Below are positions 21,121 through 31,174 of a stretch of 64,000 bases of DNA, piece by piece. The translations under genes were made by a program, and so were the position numbers. The notes beneath the pieces are model-generated. The model saw only the letters and a list, made by a program, of their open reading frames with translations, was not told where the DNA came from and made no database searches. The DNA is from Pseudo-nitzschia pungens (lineage: Eukaryota > Bacillariophyta > Bacillariophyceae > Bacillariales > Bacillariaceae), in contig CM074765.1 in assembly GCA_037355855.1 (NCBI GenBank), positions 1,240,001 to 1,304,000 on the forward strand, in the 5' to 3' direction. Within the stretch, counting starts at the first letter, position 1, and each line of letters starts with the position of its first letter.

Positions 21121-22062
21121 CTATTCATTGGCCAATGCCACTCCCGAGCAATCGTCGCTTCTGTTGCCACTGCTGCTTTTGTTCAGAGGTCCGGACTCAG
21201 TTGTCGTTTGATTGAAGGCCTTGCAGAATTCTGTGGTGATGTATCGTGCCTGTGCGTTCACCTGGAGCTTGATGTCGCTGCATTCCTTGTCGACTCGCGA
21301 ACAAAAGCCGAGGATGGACTCTTGGATGGTCTTGGTGGCCCCTCCCTGGTCGTGAACTGCCACGTGCTTGTTGGTAACCAAAAAGGTGACGGAATAACCC
21401 TCCAGAGGTCGCTTGCGCAGGAGTGGGTGTTGCTCCTGCACCATGAGGAATCTCATCCACTGAAACAAAATGGAGGCCTCCAGTGGATCCTGGTTCGACA
21501 CCGGAGTGGCGGATGCACTCGCTGCCTGGGCCTTTGCTTGGGCCTTGAACAAGAAGGAAATCCTCACAGAATTGCTAGTTGATTCAATCAGACACAATTG
21601 GGAGGGCACAATCTTGGATTTGACTGGGACTGGAGGATTCGTGTTTGCGACATCCGTGGCTGCCCCTTGTCCTCTCGCGTAGTGCTGACAGTTGCTCCCG
21701 CTCGGCTGGGTGTTCCAAGCACCGGGTGTTGCAAAACTCTTTTTCGATCGCGCAGCCGTGGACGAGCCACCACCTTGGCGGGCACAACGATGGATCTTTT
21801 GCACATCCTCGATGCGTTCGACGGTGATTGGAGCAGTCCCCAGTTCGACATGTGGACGCATCACGCAGCACCTGCGACGCGGTGTGCTCGACGGTTGGGA
21901 CGACGGAGTCTCGCCGGAACTGTGATCACTTTTGAAGGGTTCCATCTGGGACAAGGCTCTTGATAATGCCTCTTCAACCCGTTGTAGGTATGGTGTCGAG
22001 TGGTACTTGTTGCCTGTGCTGCCGCTCGACGACGCCGACGAGGAAAAAGCTGAAGCGTTCAT
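21121..22062 (-). CDS. ARPC4: Actin-related protein 2/3 complex subunit 4 (ARPC4), with an internal insertion
   Basis: The first in-frame ATG is at 22062, giving about 313 residues; a stop lies a few codons upstream. The N-terminal helix (YHSTPYLQRVEEALSRAL) corresponds to the family's PYL..VR.TL.AAL start. The C-terminal half matches ARPC4 well: NSVRISFLFKAQ, then FQWMRFLMVQEQHPLLRKRP, EGYSVTFLVTN and IDKE-like VDKECSDIKLQVNAQAR, ending EFCKAF. ARPC4 forms the structural core of the Arp2/3 complex with ARPC2 and helps nucleate branched actin filaments in the cytoplasm. Human ARPC4 has 168 residues. The extra length is an Ala/Ser/Gln-rich insertion of about 90 residues between the first helix and the core sheet, a short Ala/Gln-rich insertion near residue 200, and a polar tail of about 25 residues. 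No intron is needed. Confidence 0.9.
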   Translation of the reverse strand: MNASAFSSSASSSGSTGNKYHSTPYLQRVEEALSRALSQMEPFKSDHSSGETPSSQPSSTPRRRCCVMRPHVELGTAPITVERIEDVQKIHRCARQGGGSSTAARSKKSFATPGAWNTQPSGSNCQHYARGQGAATDVANTNPPVPVKSKIVPSQLCLIESTSNSVRISFLFKAQAKAQAASASATPVSNQDPLEASILFQWMRFLMVQEQHPLLRKRPLEGYSVTFLVTNKHVAVHDQGGATKTIQESILGFCSRVDKECSDIKLQVNAQARYITTEFCKAFNQTTTESGPLNKSSSGNRSDDCSGVALANE

Positions 22063-23063
22063 GTTCTCGGATGCCTTTGCCCTTCTTTTTGTTGTACTCA
22101 ATCTTAGTCACTATTTTACTAGCTCGGTTTGCAGTGTAAACTTCGTGGAAAAATGTAACCAGCCGATGTGAACCCCCCATCACCCGACTAATAGACTTCG
22201 AGACTTTCCAGTCGACTGTCGCTTTGCCAATATCACGCTGCGAGCATTCATCGTACATGAATGGTTTCCGGTTGAAGGGAATTTGTTGCAAAACCATGTC
22301 GATCTTTTGTTAGGCATTCCTTGATTAGCGATGCCCGGCATTGAAACTAGTCTGATGAAACCAAGTTTCAGATTTTCTGATCACATGCTTTTGAGTTTTG
22401 AGATGAGATTTCAGTTTTTCTGAAGAATCTGAGGAAGTCGAAAGAAAATCTTTGTGATCGTGTCACCCAATCTTTTGGTAGTATGGGTCAGTCTCTGCGG
22501 TATCTTTTACTAACCGCACGTACTAAATACAAGTAATGAAATACAGTACGTGTTGCTCGTGGTGGTTACTACTTCCCAGTACAAGTCCAACGTCGAGGAA
22601 GACCGATAGTGGCCACATTTTTTAGTTTTTTCATGGTCATACATGCGAGTTTGAAGCCTTTTCCCCAAACGATGCTCGAATGTACCGGTATGGATTCTAT
22701 CCAGGCGGAACTCGAACGACAATGGGAAAGGATACATGCTGCAGGATAGCTCGTGAATCCCTAGTGCCGATAGATCCAGGGCAGGAGTACTACTACTATT
22801 ACTACTACTAGTAATGAAGTCAGTGGTACGAGGAGGTGAACGAGCCTCGCACGATTGCGGACCATGGAGGGGTGAATCTGTCACAGATGCTACCAAAAAG
22901 CCCAAAAGTGCCATGATGAGACAAAAGTCGCAGGACGGTTGTTGTTGAAAAGTGCATAAACAAACAAGTGGTAACTTAGTCAGGTATTTTAACTACCGTA
23001 TGATAGTACAGCAAAAGGAATGGTGACAAACAAGGATTGGATCGTGCAAAAACGAGGAGACAA
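22063..23063. other. Intergenic upstream of ARPC4 and downstream of the tRNA
   Basis: No firm gene. It contains ACTACTACTATT/CTAGTAATG triplet repeats near 22786-22811. One minus-strand ATG frame (22510-22914) is listed separately at low confidence. Confidence 0.4.
22510..22914 (-). CDS. Possible small hypothetical protein
   Basis: A 134-residue frame from an ATG at 22914. It starts with a weakly hydrophobic stretch (MALLGFLVASV) and then a Ser-rich region. Composition is not strongly repetitive, but I recognise no domain and the local base composition is intergenic-like. The final third (VVTTTSNTYCISLLVF) overlaps GTACTGTA-type intergenic motifs. It may be a chance frame. Confidence 0.2.
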   Translation of the reverse strand: MALLGFLVASVTDSPLHGPQSCEARSPPRTTDFITSSSNSSSTPALDLSALGIHELSCSMYPFPLSFEFRLDRIHTGTFEHRLGKRLQTRMYDHEKTKKCGHYRSSSTLDLYWEVVTTTSNTYCISLLVFSTCG

Positions 23064-23145
23064 CGACACTGACAGGACTCGAACCTGCGCGGAGGAACTC
23101 CAACAGATTTCGAATCTGTCGCCTTAACCACTCGGCCACAGTGTC
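23064..23145 (-). tRNA. tRNA-Ser(CGA)
   Basis: Read on the minus strand, the 82-nt sequence has a 7-bp acceptor stem (GACACTG / CAGTGTC) with discriminator G. It has a D arm with TGGCCGAGTGGTTAAGGC, anticodon stem ACAGA/TCTGT with loop TTCGAAA (anticodon CGA), a long variable arm with GGAG/CTCC pairing, and a T arm with loop TTCGAGT. The type II structure and discriminator G identify tRNA-Ser decoding UCG. There is no intron. A TTTTT run about 11-15 bases behind the 3' end (23049-23053) is a plausible RNA polymerase III terminator. Confidence 0.97.
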
Positions 23146-23916
23146 TTAACCCCGTCGCTACATCTATGGCGGAATATACAATTCTTATACTGATCTTACT
23201 CGAAGATTTTGAGATTTGACAACATCAAAAAATCTAATACAATATTACCTGGTAAGTTACTTGTAACCTTAGTAATAATAATGCAAATAATATTAGTAAT
23301 TACTGTAAATAATTAATTAAAATTTTATTATTTATTCTCAAAAGTACTGTACGTACATACAAGTGAGATACCCGGTACTGGTAATTTTTTTCATAATTGA
23401 AAGAAAATTGTTGTGAATAGTTCATCTAGTACCTGCTGAACTGCTAAAGTTACTATGTTGTCCCGTCTCTCGAAATAGTTTGCTTCATTGACAGTTTCAG
23501 CTCATACCGAAAAAGTTACTTCTTACTTCTCAAAGTGTTTGTAGTTGCGCCAGTCATTCTTGACGTGTACAATCCTCTTCGATGATGATGAAGCATCTAT
23601 TGCTAGGGTACAAGAGTGGATGGTAAAACAGGAATAATATATTGCGGGACGAGACAACGACTGTGACGAAGCTGAAATAACATTTCCACTACACGCAGTG
23701 CACACACGAGAACAAGAAAAAACAATAATGGTAATGACAAATAATTTAATTTTCGTTCACAGATGAGATGAACATTGATTCATACGACTTCCTAGTTCTG
23801 TTTCCCTTCGCAGCTTCAATATTTCAAGAAGGATAGAAGGATCGGCTACTCCTGTACCGTAAACGTTCCATCCGCGTTCCTGACCTTTTCTTCACAGTGC
23901 TACCACAACTATTTTA
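23146..23916. other. AT-rich intergenic
   Basis: Strongly AT-rich (notably 23270-23345) with scattered GTAC motifs. It holds the 5' flank of the tRNA and the 3' flank of the kinase gene. No coding signal seen. Confidence 0.45.
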
Positions 23917-26497
23917 TTAAAAGTTCTTAAATTGTTCTTGCTCCTTCTTGCTGAGGGGCTTGCCTTTAAACTTTTCTTTCTCCACCTTCGAAAAATCGTC
24001 AAAGTTTCGAGTGTCCAGTGGATTCGAAAGCCTGGGTTTGAATGGCGCCTTGAGCTTGCGTTTGTTGAGCTTGTTGAAATCAAGTGCCTGGAACCAGGGG
24101 TGATCTTTGACGTCCAGGTGTCCCCGGCTCAGATTTCCCAATCGGGATGCCTGGCGTCGGGTTAGAAGCTTCTTGATGACGTCCTTGGCGTCGCTGCTCA
24201 CGTAGTTGGGGCACTGGTACTTCACCATGACGATGCGCTTGAAGAGACTGACCTGGTCGGTTCCGTACATGTAGAAGGGAGATTGGCCGACCAACATTTC
24301 GTAGATCAAGACTCCAAAACTCCTGAGTATTCCAACGATCAAAAAAAGGGAAGACAAATCGAGTGAGCCACAACATGAACGCCACGGGAACTTTCACGCT
24401 CACGAACAAAACGGATCTTACCAGTAATCAACAGCCTTGTCGTGACCCTTGGACATGATGATTTCCGGAGCGAGGTATTCGGGTGTCCCGCACAAGGTAT
24501 AAGTCTTGTCAACCACGATCTTGGCAAAACCGAAATCTACCATAATGCAGTATCCGTCCTTGTCAATGAGGGCGTTCTCGGGCTTCATGTCGCGATACAC
24601 AATGTTGCGGGCGTGCAGGTATCCGAGTGCTTCGAGAATGCAAGCTCCGTAAAACAGAGATGCGTTGTTGTCCAATCCGTCACGTTGATCCGTATGGACG
24701 ACGTTGAACAATTCACCACCTTGGCCTACAGGCGAGAGCAGGTACAAAAAGTTATCATCCTGGAAGCTACCGACCAACGGCAAGATGAAGGGATGCTCGA
24801 TGGAGGCCATGATTTGCTTCTCTCGCAAAACACCCTTTACTTGGCCGGCATCAATCAATTGTCGCTTTGTGATCATCTTCAGCGCATATGGTTCTTTGCT
24901 GGTACGAGTTGTGGCCAACCAAACCTTTCCAAAGGCACCTTTGGACGGATGTTGAGAAAACAACATTTTTTATTTTTTTCAGAAAGAGAAAACGAAATAA
25001 ACCAATAGTCGTGAGGAGGACGGGGAGCGAAATCGAAAAAATAAAATTTCTTGCGTGACCGGAAATCCACGTACCCATTCCAAGCATCTTGTGCTTCTTA
25101 ATATCCTTGATGGTGAGGGTGGAATCAAAGGCCTTGGGTGTGAAGGGAATTGGCTTTCCGAGGCGGTTAACATCCCCGATGACTGCCTCAATGTCCGTCT
25201 TCTTCAACCTCCAACAAACAGCATCTTCCTCGACGATACAAGTTTCGGTGCTGACGTATTCGCCGTCGGCCTGTACGGCCTTGTCTCCAAAATAATCTCC
25301 AGAACTCGCAAAGAAAATCTCGCCGTTCTTTTCGGTGATCATTAGTTTTCCTTCCTTTACAATCCACATGGAAGGGTTGTCGCCAACCTTGCCGGCTTCG
25401 GCGAGTTTTTGTCCCTTGGCATATTTGCGAACCTTCAACATGGAAACCAATTTATCAAACTCCAAATCGGACAAGAGCGATTTGCTGAAGATGGGAACGG
25501 ACTTGACGAACCTCTTCCGAGATGCGCGTCCCAAAATACTTTCGAGCGATCCGATCGTTGTCTCGAACGTTTTGCGGTCGCAAGCAAAGACGTCAACCTC
25601 GGTCATGGCAGTGACGGTGGCGGCACGGGGTGCACCAGTCATCAAGGCACGCTCTCCGAACCAGTATCCCGCCTCGTGAACCTCGTCGTCAAAGCTGGCA
25701 TCTCCCAAACCAATGTCGTGCACACGCACCTGACCGCTCTTGACAATGTAAAACACGTCACCCTTTTGTCCCTTTTCTACAATTCGTTGTCCCTCTTGGA
25801 ATTTCATAGTGTTCAATGTATCAGCAAACTTGGCAATGGTTTGGCGATCGAGGTCCTTGAACAAATCAATCTTTGACAAGACCTCAATGATGTTGCCTTC
25901 GAGTTCCTTGGCGGATCGGGCCAGGAGATGACGGAACGTTCCTTGGTCGACCTTCCAGAGGATCGTGTCCGCTCCCGCCATACAACTCGCTGCACGTGGT
26001 GAATCGTAGAGCAATGCCAATTCTCCGAAGGACCCACCGGCTCCACAGGATCCCACAGCTCTTCCGTCGCAGATAAAATTGATCTTACCGGACTGGCAGA
26101 TGTAGAAAAAGTCTCCCTCCTCGCCTTGCTTGATGATCATGTCACCTTCCTCGGCGGTTTCCTTTTGCATGGCGTCGATGAGCATTTTTCGTTCATTGTC
26201 GGAAAGATCCGAAAAGATAAAGTTCGATCCTAGGGCATTGTCGAGAAAGGCAGTATCCAGATCCGATTTAGGGTGAACGGGAGCCTCGAAGTCATCGTCA
26301 AAGTCAAGGATTCGACCTCGTAGAGCCGCACGGTCCTTGTTTTTCGTCCGGGCCGCGGTGTGCAGCTGAATCTGATCCTCGCGGGACTTGATGGCTGCTT
26401 GCGACTTGTGCTGGTCTGACTTTTTCATTCTGGGATTTTTCTGGAGGAGATCGGAAAGGTACTGATTGTGGTGAGTGGTGATGCGTGTGAGAGACAT
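23917..26497 (-). CDS. Cyclic-nucleotide-dependent protein kinase (PKG-like), three exons
   Basis: Exons 26497-25075, 24938-24422 and 24322-23917 join into 781 residues. Introns of 136 nt (25074-24939) and 99 nt (24421-24323) both have GT-AG ends. The first junction rebuilds the glycine loop LGMGAFGKVW and the second rebuilds DYWSFGVLIYEML. The regulatory part has cyclic-nucleotide-binding domains with phosphate-binding cassettes GSFGELALLYDSPRAA and YWFGERALMTGAPRAA. A third (GDYFGDKAVQ...STET) lacks the cassette Glu and Arg and is probably degenerate. The catalytic part is AGC-type: YRDMKPENAL, DFGFAK, T-loop TYTLCGTPEYLAPE, and a C-terminal AGC tail with NFDDF. Regulatory and catalytic domains on one chain indicate a cGMP-dependent-type kinase, a cytosolic serine/threonine kinase released by ligand binding. 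Whether cGMP or cAMP is the ligand cannot be read here. Confidence 0.92.
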
Positions 26498-26594
26498 TGA
26501 TGGCGTGCCATTATTGGCCAAGACTGCAGTCAGACGAATTAGGCAACGCCAATCAATATATCTTATGCAAACAAAGAGACGAGATCTTGGGGCA

Positions 26595-26650
26595 TGGCAT
26601 GGCATGACATGATATGACACGACATGACACGACACGACACGACACGACAA
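26595..26650. repeat. (GACAY)n pentamer repeat
   Basis: Imperfect tandem array that changes from GGCAT/GACAT to pure GACAC units. It lies about 100-150 bases upstream of the kinase start codon, in its promoter or 5' UTR. Confidence 0.8.
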
Positions 26651-27686
26651 CTAGGATATCGGAGAAGCATGGTCGAGATCGACCTCAATAAACACTCCAG
26701 AGAGAAATGTTGCTTCAGGTAAGATAGAGCTCTCACGAACACACCCCTCGGTGATCCAACCACACCAGGACGGCGAGGCATGCTGACCGATATTCAATCG
26801 ATGGATAGTTTGTTGTTTCATGCAACGAACTTCATGTAACGTACTTTTGCTACTTCCGCGCCTGTTGCGAGGGTACCGGACTTAGCTTCTTCTGGTTTAG
26901 AGCTTTCACAACCCATTGCTTGTCACCGATGTGTTGCGGCTCAAAGTGTTGTTGGGTAAGACTTACTGTCTCTTTTAAAAAAGGGAAGAAGCGGCTTATG
27001 CCTTCTGCTATTCCACCCGGTCTATGATATCGGGGAAAACTCGCTCAGCGAAAAAACACTGTAATATCTATCCGTACCAAATGTGCTATGTGTTGTTGGT
27101 ACGAATGCACATGTCAACGTCCGGGCGGTGAACCTTTTTGCCCATATCTTACAGAGAAACGACTGATTCGCTTGCCACTGACTACGAGGTAAATCTTTAG
27201 CATTGTACACTTGTAAGAACAGAACGCGAGCCGGTTATGTCAGAAAGCAATGTCCCTTAAAAAAAGAAAAATTATTTTTTAAAAAAAATAGAAGTAATGT
27301 TAAAATTGTATGCAATCTACGGTAGATCCTACGAACATTCCAGTACTACTAAGGCATGCCTCCAGGATTGTGTTAGGTCTTCGTAAGACTATGTTATGTA
27401 AGGCCTACCGTACCTGTAACCTTACTCCGTAAATTACTTTATCCAACGAGCCTACCGGTACCCGTGAAAAACTAAAATGAATCACGTCGGAGTGACAGAT
27501 TGTTGCCTCACTATCTGACCAAATACCTCCTCCCAGTAACGGAAACCTCCTCAACGAAAGTTACAACCTATTCGTAAACACTATAAACCGACTGTTTGCA
27601 ACAACTCCTGTTGAAATCAGTGACTTACATCCATAGCTTTGGCCCCCTGTAGTTAGTGGTTTTTTCAAAAAATGGCCAAAAATTGA

Positions 27687-27691
27687 TCCAT
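27687..27691. repeat. Target-site duplication, left copy (TCCAT)
   Basis: Five bases directly outside the left LTR, identical to 33565-33569 on the other side. Five-base duplications are usual for gypsy integrases. Confidence 0.9.
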
Positions 27692-27886
27692 TGCCATACC
27701 CCGGGTCTACTAGTGATTAGAATAGTAGTGATATGCAAATTGTGAGCTCTATCAATTAGTCTATATGCTACAGTTCTAAGAGCTCTCTGGCAATCAGCGA
27801 TTCCATCGGCTCGCCGATTGTTTTCTTTTATCCTTATCCTTAATCCAGTCCCGTGTGGACTCGTGACTGTATTCCGGTGCACGGCA
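27692..27886 (-). repeat. 3' LTR of the retrotransposon
   Basis: 195 bp, TG...CA ends on the minus strand. One mismatch to the other LTR (position 27845). Preceded on the element's strand by the polypurine tract. Confidence 0.95.
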
Positions 27887-27904
27887 TGCTCCTCCATGGT
27901 ACTG

Positions 27905-30900
27905 TTACGATTTAATAGGATCCCTGCAATAATAGGGATGTACTCTCCTAATGTTAACCCGGTCGGTTACAAAGGGAGCAGTTTCAATAGTTACAGTTCC
28001 ATTATCATGGGCCTTGAGCACCTTGTAAGGTCCCTGTCGTGGGAAGGATAGTTTTGGAATAATGCCCTTCCTTTCCAGGGTGACATAGTCTCCTTCTTTA
28101 TAGACATGGGGGATCCTCTTCTGGTTTTCCCTGATGTTGCTCTTGTGGATGCTTTTCTGCTTCCTTGCTTGGATTGCTTCCCAATCCACTGGGAAGTTCA
28201 CCGGCATGAACATATCTCGACCAAACACCAGTTGCGCTGGGGAGTACCCCAGGGTGGTATGGATGGCGCTTCTGATAGCATATGCTGCCTTGGTGGTGAA
28301 TTCCTCAAAAGGGTCCTCCTCGTGGAGGTCCCTGTTTTCCAGGTTGAAGGACAACAGACAGTCCTTTAATACCTGATGGATCCTTTCCAACACCGAGTTG
28401 GATTGTGGGTTCCAAGCCCCGCTGGGCTTTCTTTTCATCCCCATGTTGTCACAGAGCTCTTGGAACTCTGCTTTGAACTCACTCCCGCCATCAAAGCCAA
28501 TTTCCTTTGGGCGCGGATATCTTGCCAGCCAGGTACTGTCCAACAATCGTTGAGTTTCTGCTGCATTTGGGGAGTCCTTCAGGTGAGCCAGTTCAAACCA
28601 TCCGGTTACTGGGTCCACCATGGTGAGGACATGGATTTGGTAGTCTTTACCATTTTTGTTGTGGACAGTTGCAGGTCCCCAGAGGTCCACATTGACCCTC
28701 TGCCATTTGGTGACCTCAGCTGCTTTTTCCGGTAGTAGTCCATACTTCTTCCGGCCACTCTTCTTAAACATCTGACACGTGTGGCAGTGTTTGCAGAGGT
28801 CCTGAACGTCCTTCCGTAGGCCTTTCCAGGTGAACACTGAGCGTATGCTCTGTTCCATTCTCTTTTCTCCGGGATGGACCAACATGCTGTGGTACCATTC
28901 CATAACTCTATCCTTGAGTTTGTCCGGGATCAGAATCTTCCCTTCCTTGTGGATTAGGCTGTAACCTTCCACATTTTTGGTGGTTAGGCGGCTGTCTTTT
29001 TCCAGAGCACTCATGATTCCTGTGTCCTTTTGCTGGTAGAACTGAATCATGTCCGGGGCAAGTGGGAATGCACTATTGCCCTGGAATTCTTCCGGCGCTT
29101 CTTCTCCAAGTGGGAATAGGAGTTGTCGGAGGTGCTCTTCCTCGTCCGCGTAGGTGAGGGGCTTATTTGGTGGTAGCCATTCCACCGTATCCGCTGGGTC
29201 ATCCGTAATATCCAGTCGTGATAGTGCATCTGCTGCATCGTTGTCTTTGCCAGCCACATGCTTGACTACCGGGTGGAACTCCTCCATGAGGAGTCTCCAC
29301 CGGACCATCCTTTGGGTGGGCATCTGCTGATAGAGCAGGTTAAGGTGGTCTGTGTGAATAATCACATCTTGTCCTCGTAGGATTCCTTCAAACGCTTTCA
29401 AGCCTTCCACTATACCAAGGAGTTCTTTTTCCCCGACAGTGTAGTTGAGCTGCGCTGAGTTCAGTTTCCTTGTGTAGAAACCAAGGGGCTTGCCATCTTG
29501 GCATACAGTTGCTCCCAGTTGCCGGTCACTGGCGTCTGAGTAGAGATGAAATGGTTTCGTAAAATCCGGGAATGCGAGTTTCGCTTCATCTGCGAGCATC
29601 CTCTTCGCCTCCATGAAAGCTTTCTGCTCTGCTGGACCCCAGTACCAATTCATTTTGCCCTTTTTCCCTGCGAGTTTGTTCAGAGGGGCTAGGATGTGGG
29701 AGCGGCGCTTCCACATGTCCCGGTAGAAATTTACCATTCCAAGGAACATCTTGAGTTGCTTAGTGTTCTTGGGGGCTTCCAGACGCTTCATCGCCTCCAG
29801 TTTCTTTGGCTGGGGTTGAATGCCCTCTGTTGTTAGTAGAAAACCCAAATACTCCACTTCTTTTTGCATGAAGAAGGATTTTCTGAGGTTGGCTCGAAAG
29901 CCAGCGTCATCCAGTCTCTGTAGGACTGTGTCGATTTTGTCGAGGTGATCCTGCTCAGATTCCCCCTCTCGTTGGATGATTAAGATATCATCGATGTAGA
30001 CGAGGACATAGTCCAGGTCACCGAGTAGGTTCATCATGACGGACTGGAAGATATCCGGTGCGCATGCGATTCCCATTGCCAGTCTCTTGTAGGCATATTT
30101 TCCCCATGGCAAAATGGTAGAGCAAATCTTTTGGCTCTCCTTGCAAATGGGAATGGTGTAATATCCCTGGGACAAATCCAGCGCCGTAGCTGATTTGAAC
30201 TTTTGGAGCCTTTGGATTGTTTCCCCTATTCGTGGTAGTGGGAATGGTTTTCGTTGGATGGCGGCGTTCATTTTCCGGAAGTCGGTGAGAACTCGTATAT
30301 CGCCTGTCTTCTTTGGTTGGCAGAAGGTCGGGGACGCCCATGGTGAGTCATCATCGTGGGGGAGTTTTTCCAATACCCCGATGTCACAGAGCCTGGTGAT
30401 CTCCTTTCGAAGTGCCTGTTCAAAGGCATGGGGCACAGAGTAGTACCTCTGCCGGACCGGTTTGACTCCTGGTTGGAGCTCAATGGACACCGGTTCTATA
30501 TTCTTCAGTAGTCCCAGACCTCCTCCAAAGAGTGTCGGGAATTTCTTCAGTGTTTTCTCCAAGGCTTCCTTGGATTCCGCAGTAATCTCTAGTTCGTTGA
30601 CCATAGCGTCTATATCGACTTTGGAGTAGTCTGCGTCCAAGATTTTGGCTTGCCTTTCTTCCTCTTGTTGGAGGATTGGACTCTGTGTGTTGGCAAAGAA
30701 TACTGCCTCACATTTGTCCGGGTTCGAGAGCTCCCCCATCCCCTTCATGGGAATAGAGTCACCCTGCCATTCTATTGTTCGGGAGCTGTATTTTATGTCC
30801 AGTCCCAGTTGTGCCATTAGATCGGATCCTATAATCATGTCATAGGGTACTTCCTCATGGTGATGATACTCATCCACTTGGAAGGTCCATTTGATGGTCT

Positions 30901-31174
30901 TAGAGTTTGAAAATTCTATCAGCCTTAGTCCCACTGAAGCCGCAGACTTGGTTCTGAACTTGCCTCCGTACGTGTTGTAGGTGACAGATCTTTGGTCTCG
31001 GTTCGTTAGTTGACTTCGGTCGACAAATTGCCTTAGTACGATGGATTTGGAGCAACCGGAGTCTAGTAGTCCCCGGAGCATCCTCCCCCTTCCCTTGTGG
31101 TCCAATACCTCCACACAGACGTCCGCAAACCTGTTGATGATGCGCGGTCCGGTGTGGATGGTATCAGAAGCCAT
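27905..31174 (-). CDS. pol: Retrotransposon pol: protease, reverse transcriptase, RNase H, integrase
   Basis: 1089 residues from the ATG at 31174, which directly follows the gag stop codon in the same frame. Order seen: aspartic protease (LLDSGCSKSIVL near residue 36); reverse transcriptase with TALDLSQGYYTIPI and the YIDD box (VLVYIDDILI near residue 390); RNase H (HLYSDASDRQLGATV; the HTDHLNLLY block further on); integrase with an HHCC finger (HSMLVHPGEKR ... CKHCHTC), the catalytic region DLWGPA and IGFDGGSEFKAEF, and the Glu helix PQSNSVLERIHQVL. A GPF-like module ends the protein (GPYKVLKAHDNGTV); no chromodomain follows. The protein processes gag-pol, copies the RNA and inserts the cDNA. 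All catalytic residues I can check are present, so the element may be active. The stop codon is 19 bases from the 3' LTR. Confidence 0.95.
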   Translation of the reverse strand: MASDTIHTGPRIINRFADVCVEVLDHKGRGRMLRGLLDSGCSKSIVLRQFVDRSQLTNRDQRSVTYNTYGGKFRTKSAASVGLRLIEFSNSKTIKWTFQVDEYHHHEEVPYDMIIGSDLMAQLGLDIKYSSRTIEWQGDSIPMKGMGELSNPDKCEAVFFANTQSPILQQEEERQAKILDADYSKVDIDAMVNELEITAESKEALEKTLKKFPTLFGGGLGLLKNIEPVSIELQPGVKPVRQRYYSVPHAFEQALRKEITRLCDIGVLEKLPHDDDSPWASPTFCQPKKTGDIRVLTDFRKMNAAIQRKPFPLPRIGETIQRLQKFKSATALDLSQGYYTIPICKESQKICSTILPWGKYAYKRLAMGIACAPDIFQSVMMNLLGDLDYVLVYIDDILIIQREGESEQDHLDKIDTVLQRLDDAGFRANLRKSFFMQKEVEYLGFLLTTEGIQPQPKKLEAMKRLEAPKNTKQLKMFLGMVNFYRDMWKRRSHILAPLNKLAGKKGKMNWYWGPAEQKAFMEAKRMLADEAKLAFPDFTKPFHLYSDASDRQLGATVCQDGKPLGFYTRKLNSAQLNYTVGEKELLGIVEGLKAFEGILRGQDVIIHTDHLNLLYQQMPTQRMVRWRLLMEEFHPVVKHVAGKDNDAADALSRLDITDDPADTVEWLPPNKPLTYADEEEHLRQLLFPLGEEAPEEFQGNSAFPLAPDMIQFYQQKDTGIMSALEKDSRLTTKNVEGYSLIHKEGKILIPDKLKDRVMEWYHSMLVHPGEKRMEQSIRSVFTWKGLRKDVQDLCKHCHTCQMFKKSGRKKYGLLPEKAAEVTKWQRVNVDLWGPATVHNKNGKDYQIHVLTMVDPVTGWFELAHLKDSPNAAETQRLLDSTWLARYPRPKEIGFDGGSEFKAEFQELCDNMGMKRKPSGAWNPQSNSVLERIHQVLKDCLLSFNLENRDLHEEDPFEEFTTKAAYAIRSAIHTTLGYSPAQLVFGRDMFMPVNFPVDWEAIQARKQKSIHKSNIRENQKRIPHVYKEGDYVTLERKGIIPKLSFPRQGPYKVLKAHDNGTVTIETAPFVTDRVNIRRVHPYYCRDPIKS

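Larger units (their letters stand above)
26498..27691. other. Intergenic between kinase gene and retrotransposon
   Basis: 5' flank of the kinase gene. A GACAC/GACAT tandem pentamer lies at about 26595-26650. There are A/T runs near 27260-27295 and one GTAACCTTAC motif (27416). No gene seen. The last five bases (TCCAT) are the left copy of the retrotransposon target duplication. Confidence 0.45.
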
